Shown: in pieces, positions 51,988-60,800 of the stretch | Layout: each line of letters starts with the position of its first letter | How positions within the stretch are numbered: the first letter of the stretch is position 1 | Assembly (NCBI GenBank): GCA_020632995.1 | Contig: JACKEN010000009.1 | Location: forward strand, 62,001 to 126,000 | Length of the DNA stretch: 64,000 bases | Direction of reading: 5' to 3' | Source of the DNA: Deltaproteobacteria bacterium | Lineage (GTDB): Bacteria; Myxococcota; Kuafuiibacteriia; Kuafuiibacteriales; Kuafuiibacteriaceae | Position numbers and translations under genes: made by a program | Notes under the pieces: model-generated | Seen by the model: the letters and a program-made list of their open reading frames with translations, nothing else | Databases searched by the model: none | Told to the model about the DNA's origin: nothing

Positions 51988-52604
51988 GCAAGGCGCCCTC
52001 CGATCGGGAGCTCGGCATCCGAACCCAGCGCTCGGAGGGCATCGAGCGCCTGGATCTGGAGGGCCCGAACCGCATCCACGCCGAGCGCTACGAGGCCACC
52101 CCGCCCGGGATCCTGGACGAGATGCTCCTCGGCCTCGACGTGGAGTGGCCAGCCGCCACCTTCACCGACCTCGGCTGCGGCAAGGGCCGAGTTGTATGCC
52201 ACGCCGCCCGCTGGCCCTTCGCCAGGGTCGTCGGGGTGGAGCTGTCGGCCACCCTCGCCGAGCAGGCCCAGGCCAACGTGGCCGCAATGCGCCCTGCACA
52301 CCGCAAGGCGGCGAAGGTCGAGGTGCAACAGGGCGACGCGGCGCGACACCGCTTCGGCCCGGGGCCCCAGGTGCTCTACCTGTACAACCCGTTTCGCGCC
52401 CCGGTGCTCCGGGCGGTGGTGCAGCACCTGTTGACGGATCTGACCCGCCACCGGGCCGAAGCCCACGTCCTCTACTTCGAGCCCATGGCCCGGGCGGTGC
52501 TGGAGCAGCGCCCAGAGGTTTCCCTGGTGGCGGAGGCCCGCCGCTGGGCGGTGTTCCGCGTGGCTCCCGGCGTCACCGGCGAGACCCCCAACGCCCTGGA
52601 ATGA
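51984..52604 (+). CDS. Class I SAM-dependent methyltransferase
   Basis: This is a 206-residue cytoplasmic protein. Motif I TDLGCGKGRVV at about 53-63 and VVGVELS form the SAM-binding site; VLYLYNPFRAPVL takes the motif IV place. It has the short, single-domain form seen in small-molecule or protein methyltransferases such as the Dot1-like bacterial proteins. GTG 51984 overlaps the previous stop (GTGA). As the last gene of an operon of exported proteins it is the only cytoplasmic product, perhaps modifying one of the others before export. Confidence 0.85.
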   Translation: MSKAPSDRELGIRTQRSEGIERLDLEGPNRIHAERYEATPPGILDEMLLGLDVEWPAATFTDLGCGKGRVVCHAARWPFARVVGVELSATLAEQAQANVAAMRPAHRKAAKVEVQQGDAARHRFGPGPQVLYLYNPFRAPVLRAVVQHLLTDLTRHRAEAHVLYFEPMARAVLEQRPEVSLVAEARRWAVFRVAPGVTGETPNALE

Positions 52605-52643
52605 CGCCAGAGTTGGCGTAGCTGGGGTGCACCGCCTCCAAGG

Positions 52644-52672
52644 TTGCGGCGGTGTCAGCCATACCGCATACT
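52644..52672 (+). promoter_or_regulatory. Promoter of the glycosyltransferase operon
   Basis: TTGCGG (52644-52649) and CATACT (52667-52672) with a 17-base spacer lie in the 109-base gap. Transcription would start near 52679 and give a 35-base leader before the ATG at 52714. Confidence 0.4.
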
Positions 52673-52713
52673 CCGCCCTCGCCGCTGGGCCCCTGCCCGG
52701 CGGATCAGCCGTC

Positions 52714-53640
52714 ATGACTACCGCGGAGGTCCAGACCCAGGGCGAGGCCGCCCACGCCCATCCCCCCAAGCTGGATGTCACCATCCTGATCCCGGCCTTC
52801 AACGAGGAGAACGCCATCGAGGCGGAGGTGGACCACATCCATCGGGTGATGCGGGAGACCTCCTACGCCTACGAGATCATCGTGGTGGACGACTGCTCGA
52901 AGGATCGCACCTTCGAGCTGGCCTCCAAGAAGGAGTGCCGGGTGCTCAAGCAGCCCCGGAACATGGGCTACGGCGCGGCGCTGAAGCGCGGCTTTCGCGA
53001 GTCGCACACCGACCTGGTGGTGATCACCGACGCCGACGGCACCTACCCGGCCGAGGACATCCCGCGCCTGCTGGCCGAGGCCAGCACGTTCGACATGGTG
53101 GTGGGCGCCCGCACCGGCGAGAACGTGCACATCCCCCTCGTGCGCCGACCGGCCAAGTGGTTCCTGCGGGTGCTCGCCTCGTACCTGGCCGAGTTCCCGA
53201 TCCCCGACCTCAACAGCGGGCTCCGGGCCATCCGGAAGCACCACGTGAAGCGCTTCGCCCACATCCTCCCCTCGGGCTTCTCCTTCACCACCACCATCAC
53301 CCTGTCGCTGCTCTGCAACGAGCTGACGGTGGGCTACGTGCCCATCGACTACCGAAAGCGCATCGGCAGCTCCAAGATCCGCCCCTCCGACGCGTACCGC
53401 TTCCTGCTCTTGATCCTGCGGGTGATGGTGCTCTTCAACCCGCTGCGGGTGTTCCTGCCCATCGGGGCGGTGGTGGGCATCTTGGGCCTCGGCAAGTTCA
53501 GCTACGACCTCACCAAGGCCAACCTCTCGGACGGCGCGGTGATGGGCGTGCTCGGCGCGATCCTCATCTGGTCGGTGGGCCTGTTGGCGGATCAGAACGC
53601 CAAGCTCGGCGTCGACCGCGGCGAGCAATGGCCGGAGTAG
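52714..53640 (+). CDS. Family 2 glycosyltransferase, polyprenyl-phosphate type
   Basis: This is a 308-residue protein. The GT-A core starts TILIPAFNEENAI, with VVDDCSKDRT and the metal-binding ITDADGTYPAED (DxD). The pattern matches dolichol/undecaprenyl-phosphate sugar transferases (DPM1/GtrB-like). Two C-terminal transmembrane helices (about 240-262 and 275-295) anchor it. It should load a sugar onto undecaprenyl phosphate in the inner membrane. ATG 52714 is chosen because a longer in-frame start at 52627 overlaps the promoter. It overlaps the next gene by 13 bases. Confidence 0.9.
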   Translation: MTTAEVQTQGEAAHAHPPKLDVTILIPAFNEENAIEAEVDHIHRVMRETSYAYEIIVVDDCSKDRTFELASKKECRVLKQPRNMGYGAALKRGFRESHTDLVVITDADGTYPAEDIPRLLAEASTFDMVVGARTGENVHIPLVRRPAKWFLRVLASYLAEFPIPDLNSGLRAIRKHHVKRFAHILPSGFSFTTTITLSLLCNELTVGYVPIDYRKRIGSSKIRPSDAYRFLLLILRVMVLFNPLRVFLPIGAVVGILGLGKFSYDLTKANLSDGAVMGVLGAILIWSVGLLADQNAKLGVDRGEQWPE

Positions 53641-54623
53641 ACGCCCCCGCGGACGTTCCGCAACCCAAGCTGCGCATCGGCAAGGCCGCGGTGCGCCTGG
53701 TGGGGAGCGCGGTGCTCCTGGCGGTGGTCTTTCACCTGGTCGGCGGTCAGGCGGTGTGGGCCGCGGTCCAGAAGACCCAGCCCCTCACATGGATCATGGG
53801 CCTGCTGGGCTTCATCACCCTGCACACCCTGTCGGCCGCCAAGTGGCGCTTCTTCCTCGGGCTCTGCGGCGTCAACCTGCCCTTCAAGACCGCCACCCAG
53901 TGCTACTCCGCCGGCCTGTTCGCGAACCTCTGCCTCCCCTCCCTGGTGGGCGGGGACGTGCTGCGGGCCGCCCTCGCGGTGAAGGCCACCGGGCGCCTCG
54001 CCCCGGTGCTCCTCGGGAGCGTCATCGATCGCCTCTCCGACGTGCTGGCCCTGGGCCTGCTCACCGGCATCGGCCTCGTCATCGCCCCCGCCGCGGCCGA
54101 GCACGTGCACGGCGGAACGGTGAGCGGCCCCATGGTGCTCATCGGCCTATTGGGGGGCGCGGTGCTCGCCCTCGTCACGCTGCGGCTGGTGCTCGCGGGC
54201 CTGCCGATCCGGCGCCTGCCGAGGAAGCTCGCCCGCTTCCTCGTGAAGACGCTGCGTGCCCTCAAGACCCTGATGGCCCGCCCCACCCTCGGGGCGATGG
54301 GTCTCATGTTCTGCCTCATCCTGCAGGCGGGCTTCGTGGCGGTGAACGTCCCGCTCGGCGAGATGGTGGGCCTCCACCTGGATCTGCGCCTCTGGTACCT
54401 GTTGTGGCCGCTCGCCAAGATCGCGGCCATGGTGCCGGTGAGCCTCGGGGGCCTCGGGGTGCGCGAGATGGCCTTCGGGTTCCTCGTGAAGCCCTTCGCC
54501 GACAGCGAGCTTGCGGTGGCCGAGTCGCTGATCTGGCAGAGCATCCTCATCACCGGGGGCCTGATGGCGGGGGCCTACTGGCTGGCGTCGGGCCTGCGGG
54601 TCGGCGCCAAGGACCGGGCTTGA
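53628..54623 (+). CDS. Lysylphosphatidylglycerol synthase-TM/flippase-like membrane protein
   Basis: This is a 331-residue protein with about eight transmembrane helices. The conserved NLCLPSLVGGDVLRAAL near 95-115 and a VPVSLGGLGVREMAF near 265-280 are the signature of the UPF0104/LPG_synthase_TM family, which includes flippase-like sugar-lipid proteins. With the glycosyltransferase upstream (overlap 13 bases) it probably moves or helps to use a lipid-linked sugar. A 7-base hairpin (54614-54629) surrounds its stop codon. The UXS gene follows after 31 bases. Confidence 0.87.
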   Translation: MAGVDAPADVPQPKLRIGKAAVRLVGSAVLLAVVFHLVGGQAVWAAVQKTQPLTWIMGLLGFITLHTLSAAKWRFFLGLCGVNLPFKTATQCYSAGLFANLCLPSLVGGDVLRAALAVKATGRLAPVLLGSVIDRLSDVLALGLLTGIGLVIAPAAAEHVHGGTVSGPMVLIGLLGGAVLALVTLRLVLAGLPIRRLPRKLARFLVKTLRALKTLMARPTLGAMGLMFCLILQAGFVAVNVPLGEMVGLHLDLRLWYLLWPLAKIAAMVPVSLGGLGVREMAFGFLVKPFADSELAVAESLIWQSILITGGLMAGAYWLASGLRVGAKDRA

Positions 54624-54654
54624 GCCCGGGCACGAACCGAAGGAAGGTGTCACG

Positions 54655-55590
54655 GTGTTGAAGAGCAAGCGGGTGATGGTGACGGGGGGCGCGGGCTTTC
54701 TGGGCTCCCACCTGTGCGAGCGCCTCCTGGCCGAGGGGCACGACGTCCTCTGCATCGACAACTACTTCACCGGGCGCAAGGCCAACATCGCCCACCTCTT
54801 CTCGAACCCGCTGTTCGAGGCGATGCGGCACGACGTCACCTTCCCGCTCTACGTGGAGGTGGACGAGATCTACAACCTGGCCTGCCCCGCCTCGCCCGTG
54901 CACTACCAATACGACCCGGTCCAGACCACCAAGACCAGCGTGCACGGCGCGATCAACGTGCTCGGCCTCGGCAAGCGCCTGCGGGCCAAGGTCTTCCAGG
55001 CCTCGACGAGCGAGGTCTACGGAGACCCCGAGGTGCACCCCCAGCACGAGGAGTACCGGGGCAGCATCAACCCCATCGGCCCCCGCGCCTGCTACGACGA
55101 GGGCAAGCGCTGCGCCGAGACCCTCTTCTTCGACTACTATCGGCAACACAACCTGCAGATCCGGGTCGCGCGCATCTTCAACACCTACGGCCCCCGCATG
55201 CACCCCAACGACGGCCGCGTGGTGTCGAACTTCATCATCCAGGCCCTCGAGGGCAAGGACATCACCCTGTACGGCGACGGGAGCCAGACCCGCGCCTTCT
55301 GCTACGTCTCCGATCTCATCGAGGGGTTCCTGCGGCTGATGGCCTCGGAGCACGTGGGCCCCATCAACCTCGGCAACCCGCAGGAGATGACGATCCGGGA
55401 GCTGGCCGAGGCGATCATCCGGCTCACCGACTCCAAGTCGAAGCTGGTCTTCAAGCCGCTGCCCCAGGACGACCCCACCCGCCGCTGCCCCGACATCACC
55501 AAGGCCAGGAAGCTCCTCGGCTGGGAGCCCAAGGTCGACCTGGAGGATGGTCTCAAGGAGACCATCGCCTACTTCAGGAAGCTGATCTGA
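54655..55590 (+). CDS. UDP-glucuronate decarboxylase (UDP-xylose synthase)
   Basis: This is a 311-residue NAD-dependent SDR enzyme. GGAGFLG at 11-17 binds NAD; the catalytic Tyr147 and Lys151 lie in YDEGK, with Thr/Ser in STSEVYG near 118-124. The segments NLACPASPVHYQYDP and RACYDEGKR are typical of UXS. It converts UDP-glucuronate to UDP-xylose for surface polysaccharide. GTG 54655 has AAGGAAGG upstream; TTG 54658 is an alternative. It is the third gene of the polysaccharide operon and its 3' end overlaps the convergent protease by 17 bases. Confidence 0.93.
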   Translation: MLKSKRVMVTGGAGFLGSHLCERLLAEGHDVLCIDNYFTGRKANIAHLFSNPLFEAMRHDVTFPLYVEVDEIYNLACPASPVHYQYDPVQTTKTSVHGAINVLGLGKRLRAKVFQASTSEVYGDPEVHPQHEEYRGSINPIGPRACYDEGKRCAETLFFDYYRQHNLQIRVARIFNTYGPRMHPNDGRVVSNFIIQALEGKDITLYGDGSQTRAFCYVSDLIEGFLRLMASEHVGPINLGNPQEMTIRELAEAIIRLTDSKSKLVFKPLPQDDPTRRCPDITKARKLLGWEPKVDLEDGLKETIAYFRKLI

Positions 55591-56596
55591 AGAGGCCCCA
55601 AACCCGGTCGAACAGGCCCGGCCGCGGGGGCGGGTCGTTCACGTCGGTGTGCTCGAACAGCCGGTGGAAGTCCTCCAGCTTCATCCGGAACACCCCGTCG
55701 TTGCCGTCCAGCTTGCCGTCCCCATCGAAGTCCACATCGGTCTGGTACCCGCCCGCGCCCCCGGTATATTCAGTGGAGGCCCAGGGGTTCCGCAGGGTCA
55801 CGTAGCGCTGCCCGTCCTCGATCTGGGTGCCAAGCACGGAGTACGCGTGGCTCGCGACCAGGCCGTTGGTCTGGTACTTCTTCTCCTGACCATGGGTGTC
55901 CGCGGCCACCGGACGCCCCGCCTCGGTGGCGCCGTGCACCCGGTTCCACAGGGCATCGGCGGAGACGCTGGCGTTCGCCACGCGGTCCGAGGGCTTGCCC
56001 GTGATGCTCTGCATCGCCCAGCCCGCCACGCCACCCCGGCCGATGACCTCGTACGAGTGCCGCGCCTTTGCATAGGCCTTCTCGTAGATGGCCGGCCAGA
56101 GCTCCTTCTCGTCGGTGCCGCGCGCATAGCGGGGCCCCCCGTCCTCCCTTCGGTAGAGGTCTCCGTCCACGTTCACGGTGTGCGGCTTGCCCGTCGCGTC
56201 GAAGATGCGCACGTCGTAGGTGCCGTCAGGCCGGGTGGTGATGGCGTCGCGGATGGCCTGGGGGTTGGCGTGCGCCACGCTGGACAGCCCCGCGCACAGG
56301 TAGCAGTCGCCGATCGCGCCCTGCTGCACGTCCTTGGGGCCTACGCCGTTCTGGAAGAGCTGGCCGGCGGCCGGCCGAGCGCTCACCTTGCCCTGGTCGG
56401 CGCGGGTGGGCGGGGGATCGGGCAGGTCCCGAGGCGCCGCCCCGCGCGCCTTGGCGGCCCTCGGCCCTGCCCCCTTGGGCGCCGGGCCAGACCTGGGCCT
56501 CGACGCTGGAGCCCCCTGGAGCGCCTTCGGGCGCGCCGGCGCCGGGGGCCGCCGGGCCGGCGCGACGGGGGATCGGGAGTTGGCCTGAACGCTCAT
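55574..56596 (-). CDS. Calpain-family cysteine protease
   Basis: This is a 340-residue protein. Residues 1-75 are Pro/Ala/Arg-rich and unstructured, with no signal peptide. The C2 catalytic domain spans about 80-320: QGAIGDCYLC with Cys98, ASHAYSVLG with His250 and LRNPWAS with Asn270, the calpain triad. An EF-hand-like loop DFDGDGKLDGND (289-300) follows and may bind calcium. ATG 56596 fits the annotated protease length. Calpains are typical of eukaryotes and rather sparse in bacteria. The target is unknown; no inhibitor gene is adjacent. Confidence 0.9.
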   Translation of the reverse strand: MSVQANSRSPVAPARRPPAPARPKALQGAPASRPRSGPAPKGAGPRAAKARGAAPRDLPDPPPTRADQGKVSARPAAGQLFQNGVGPKDVQQGAIGDCYLCAGLSSVAHANPQAIRDAITTRPDGTYDVRIFDATGKPHTVNVDGDLYRREDGGPRYARGTDEKELWPAIYEKAYAKARHSYEVIGRGGVAGWAMQSITGKPSDRVANASVSADALWNRVHGATEAGRPVAADTHGQEKKYQTNGLVASHAYSVLGTQIEDGQRYVTLRNPWASTEYTGGAGGYQTDVDFDGDGKLDGNDGVFRMKLEDFHRLFEHTDVNDPPPRPGLFDRVWGLFRSAS

Positions 56597-56699
56597 GTCC
56601 AGGCGACAGTCCAAGGCCCATGCCAACCGCAATGTGCCTTGCCTCGGATGTGGCTACGCCCACCGCTCGGGTGCAGTGCCCCGGCCGGGGTTCAGATCG

Positions 56700-57110
56700 C
56701 TAGCGCGCCGCGATCGGCGCCTTCTTCCAACGCCCCCAACCCACGAACCCGCACAAGACCGCGAAGACCAGGGGCGCGGTGACCTCGGGGTACTCGCCCA
56801 GCGCCACGTGGGTACCCATGGCCCCGACCATCACGATCACCAGGCCCAGCGCGGCCAGCGGCGTGAGCTTGGGCATGATGCGCGTGACCGACGGGAGGAT
56901 CAGCCCCAGCCCGCCCAGCGCCTCCACCGCGCCGATGAGCGGCAGGAGGAAGCCGATGGGGCTCCGGACCCACGTCATCTTCTCGGCCAGCTCCGCCGCC
57001 GGCACCACGAGCTTCATGAAGCCGGTCGCGAAGAACGCGATGCCCAGCAGGACCTGCAGGACCCAGAGGGTGATGTGGAGGCCACGAGAGGGGCCGGGGC
57101 TCGACGACAT
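56700..57110 (-). CDS. DoxX-family membrane protein
   Basis: This is a 136-residue inner-membrane protein with four hydrophobic helices. Family features are LLGIAFFATGFMKLVVP near the N-terminus and AVEALGGLGLILP. DoxX-like proteins are linked to respiration or redox stress but have no agreed function. The ATG lies in GACGACATG with no strong ribosome site. A CCCCGGCCGGGG palindrome (56679-56690) lies 10 bases after its stop. Confidence 0.85.
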   Translation of the reverse strand: MSSSPGPSRGLHITLWVLQVLLGIAFFATGFMKLVVPAAELAEKMTWVRSPIGFLLPLIGAVEALGGLGLILPSVTRIMPKLTPLAALGLVIVMVGAMGTHVALGEYPEVTAPLVFAVLCGFVGWGRWKKAPIAAR

Positions 57111-57179
57111 CCAGAGACAGTACTACACCTGCCGCCGGGCCTCACCGGTCGCGATCTGTTGCAGTCGACCGCAGCGTGC

Positions 57180-57791
57180 TCAGTGCTGCGCGTGCACCGC
57201 CGCGGCGTCGCACTCCGCCCGCAGCCACCGAGAGGTGAGCTGGCTGCGGTTGACCATCTGGAGGCCGTCGGGGCGCCCGTAGGTCATCTCCACCGTGCCG
57301 GTCATGTGCTCGGCGTCGACCGCGCGCATCTCGACCGTCCCGGTCAGCGCGTTGGCCCCCGTACACTCGAGCTTCGCGACGAGCTTCTCGGGGGTACGAA
57401 CCTCGATCCTGGGGGCGCAGGCCCCGAGGTGTGAGTTGCCGGTGAAGGCCTCGCCGCTCGCGATCTTCGCCTCCGTCAGGCAGCGCACGTCAGTCCGCGT
57501 CTCGCGCTTCACCTGGGCGGCCAGCTTCTGCTCGACGATGTGCCGCTGCTGCGGGGTGAGCTGTTCGAGGTTGCTCGGCGCCTTGGCCCGCTTCAGCTCG
57601 ATCTCGGTCGTGGTCTCCCAGACGCCGGCCTTCACCGCGAGGCGCGCGACGCTCGACGTCGAGGTGATGGCCGCCGCGGGGACGGGCTCGGGCCTCTCAG
57701 CGACCGGAGCCTCGGCCTCCTTGGATGGAGCAGCCTGGTTCGAGCAGCCGAGCACGCCGGTCAGGCAGACGGTGATGAGGAGGTGCTTCAT
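57180..57791 (-). CDS. DUF3617-like lipoprotein
   Basis: This is a 203-residue protein with a lipoprotein signal (MKHLLITVCLTGVLGC, Cys16). The mature part resembles DUF3617: the VKAGVWETTTEIEL strand, a Cys-containing middle (VRCLTEAKI) and a terminal strand with TGTVEMTYG. DUF3617 proteins are periplasmic and of unknown role. It is followed by DoxX 69 bases on and preceded by the terminator of the cytochrome gene. Confidence 0.82.
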   Translation of the reverse strand: MKHLLITVCLTGVLGCSNQAAPSKEAEAPVAERPEPVPAAAITSTSSVARLAVKAGVWETTTEIELKRAKAPSNLEQLTPQQRHIVEQKLAAQVKRETRTDVRCLTEAKIASGEAFTGNSHLGACAPRIEVRTPEKLVAKLECTGANALTGTVEMRAVDAEHMTGTVEMTYGRPDGLQMVNRSQLTSRWLRAECDAAAVHAQH

Positions 57792-57811
57792 GATCTCTAC
57801 CCTTGGTGGGG

Positions 57812-57851
57812 AGGCCCGGCGACGCGGCGCGATGGCCGCGCCGCCGGGCCT
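57812..57851 (-). terminator. Long hairpin after the pentaheme cytochrome gene
   Basis: AGGCCCGGCG (57812-57821) and CGCCGGGCCT (57842-57851) pair perfectly, with a second GCGGC/GCCGC stem inside. It begins 21 bases after the cytochrome stop. There is no T-run, so it is a likely but unusual terminator or transcript-end stabiliser. Confidence 0.5.
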
Positions 57852-57872
57852 GGTCTTGCTAGCTCGCCGTCG

Positions 57873-60800
57873 TCAGTACGAGATGGTCCCCGACACCGTC
57901 GAGGCCGACCATCCGCCGGTGTTGGCGTACGAGATCCGGTACCGATACTGGTTGCCGGAGATCACCGCCGCGTCGACGTACGAGTACCCACCGCCAGCGC
58001 CCGGCGCGACCTGGACCACGGCCCAGTCGGTCCAGCCGATGCCGGCGATGCGCTCCCGCTTCTCGATCATGTAGCCCAGGAGCCCCGCCGGGACCTGGAA
58101 CTCCATCGTGATGGTGCTGCCATCGATGAACGCGTCCAGCGCGAGCGGCGCCGCCGGCCGCGCCGGGACGGTCACCAACACGTTGATCCAGGGCGAGCTG
58201 CCGGCCGCGTTGCTCGCCCGCAGCCGGTAGCAGTACGTGGCGTCGTTGTTCTTCTGGGTCACGGTGGCGTCCGTCGCCGCCAGGACGTCCGCACCCACGC
58301 TCGCGACCGCGGTCCAGCCGTTGTTCTGGTCACACCGGTTGGCGTGCCGCTCGACCAGGTAGTTGGTCTCGCCCGCGACGTCGCTCCAGGCGAGGCTGAT
58401 CAGCGGCAGCGCCCCGAACACGTCGGTGCTGAGCGCCGCCGTGAAGGTGCTCGGCGCCACCGGCACCGACACCAGGCTGATCGTCCCCGAGGTGGCGTAG
58501 GCGGACTCGCCGTTCACCAGGTCCACCGCCTTCACCCGGTACTGGTACACCGTGCCCTGCTGGAGGCCACCGGCCGCGACGGAGTCCACGTAGGTCACCG
58601 TGCTCGGCGTGGCCGCCGACGGGTTCACGATGTACGCACCGACGTCCGGGATCGGCGTCCACACCCCACCGTTGGCGGAGCGCTCGAGCACGAAGCCGTC
58701 CTCGGTGGTGGCGTTGTCCGTCCAGGTCACGGTGATCTGGTCGACGGTCGCCGCGACCTGCACGTTGCTCGGCGCGGCCGGCACGGCGGCGAGGGTGGTG
58801 ACGGAGGCGCTGCCCGCGTCGAGCGCGGTGCCCACCGCGTCCACCGCGGTCACGGTGTACGCGTAGGTCGTGTTCGGCAGGACGGTCGCGTCGGTGTAGC
58901 TCGTCGTCGCCACGGTCCCGAGCGGCGTGGTCGTCACGCCGTCGGACCGGACGATCATGTAGCCGGTCGCGCCCGCGACCGCGGTCCACGACAGATCCAC
59001 CGTGCTCGCCGAGGCGATCGCGCTCACCGTGATGCCGAGGGTCGTGCAGCCCTGGACCCGCGGCGCAGACCACGTCGAGACGTCCAGGTTGATGCCGATC
59101 GCGCGCACCTGGTACAGGTAGCAGCTCTCGGGCGCGGGCGCGGTCCCGGCGAACATCGCGCCGTCGTCCACCCAGGTGTTGGTCCCGGTGATCGGCGCCC
59201 CACCCGCCGGCCCGCCGGTCTGGTTGGGGATCATGCCCACCGGGCCGTTCGGATCACCGAGGATGGTGACGGTGTTCTGGGTGGCGGGGGTCGGGATGCC
59301 GGCCTGGCTGACCGGACCGTAGCGCCACACCTCGAAGCCCACCTCGTTGTTCGCGGTGTCGAACCAGGTCAGCTTGATCTGGCCGTTGGTCGAGCCCTCG
59401 GCCGCAGTCTGGCTTGCGGTCATGTTGTTCGGGGCGCTGACCATCGCCACGTCGGCGATGGTGTAGCTGGCCGCCGCGGAGACCGCGGAGCCCCGGCCGT
59501 TGAAGGCCTCGACCTTGAAGCCGTAGGACTTCGCGCCCGCGCCGGCGTGGCCGAGCACGTGCTCCACGAAGCGGGTGGTGCTCGCGTCGACGATCGCCAG
59601 CCGATCCCAGTCCGCGGTGGTGTCGCTCGCCCCGTAGCGGATCCAGATCATGTAGCCATCGGCGTTGGGCACCGGGTCCCAGGTGATCTTGGCCGCGAAC
59701 GAGTCGGGGGCCAGGGTGACCGGGTCGATGTACTCCGGATCGCCCGAGTCGAGTCCCGAGACCACGACGTTGGCCGGCGCCGTCGGCGCGGTGGTCACGG
59801 TGGTGTCGTCGCGATCCACGAGGAACGGGGCGCCCTTGCCGGTGGCGAGCCACGCGGCGTAGGCCACGCCGCCCCAGTTGTCACGCAGCGCCGAGCCGTC
59901 GAGTGCAGTGTAGCTTGCGAGCGGGAGCCCGGCGATCGAGTCGCTGATGTAGTTCGGGTTGTTCGGGTAGTTCGGGTCCAGCGGGTTCGGCGGGCGCTGC
60001 GGGCGCACGGTGGTGGTGTCCTGGTTGCGCAGGTGCTCCATGAACTCGCGCGTGTGGGTCTGCCAGTAGACCTCGACCGTCGCGTTGAGGACGGTCTCGG
60101 CCGGGACCGCGGCCATCGCGCTCGCGGGCACCCGGAAGCGGTAGACGACCGCGTCGGAGCCGCTGTTCAGCTCGCCCGCCGCGTAGCGGGCGGAGTCCTC
60201 GTAGGGGACGCCGGTGGCAGGGTCGTAGTTCCAGAACTTCACGCCGGCCTCGCGGGCGGTGGCGTAGTCGAGGCCCTTCGGCGGGATCCGGTTGTCGAAG
60301 AGGATGAAGTTGTTGGTCAGCGCCGGCGACTCCGTACAGCTCGCGGGGACGCCCGCGGTCGGATCGGGGAAGATGGCGGCGCCGCTCGCGTCGGTGCAGG
60401 TGCCGGTGACGCGCTCGTACACCATGACCGCGTTGTTGGCCGCGTTGAGCGCGTTGACGCCGCCCTCGATGGCGCGGCGGAACGGCACGAAGCTCCCGTC
60501 GGCGTTCTCGGCGGTGGCGAGCTGGGCGTTGGCCTCGTCGTAGGCGCCCGACTGGTAGACCAGGTTGCCGGCCGTGTCGGTGACGCGGACCTGCAGCCAG
60601 AAGCGGCGGCCGTCCGGGTAGCCGGAGGGGATGCGGTGACCGGACCGGTTGTACACGCGGACCGCGAGCCGGAACGCGCCGTCCCCGTTCGGGTAGACGA
60701 TGCCGTTCGGGCTGGTGGCGTTGGTCAGGATCTCGGGCGCGACGGTGATCTGAGCGTCCACGCCGTCGTGCAGCATGATCTCGGTGTTCTCCTGGTTGCG

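Noticed and set aside
56679..56690. CCCCGGCCGGGG palindrome considered as a terminator of the DoxX gene
   Set aside because: No loop and no T-run; such palindromes are expected by chance at this GC content.
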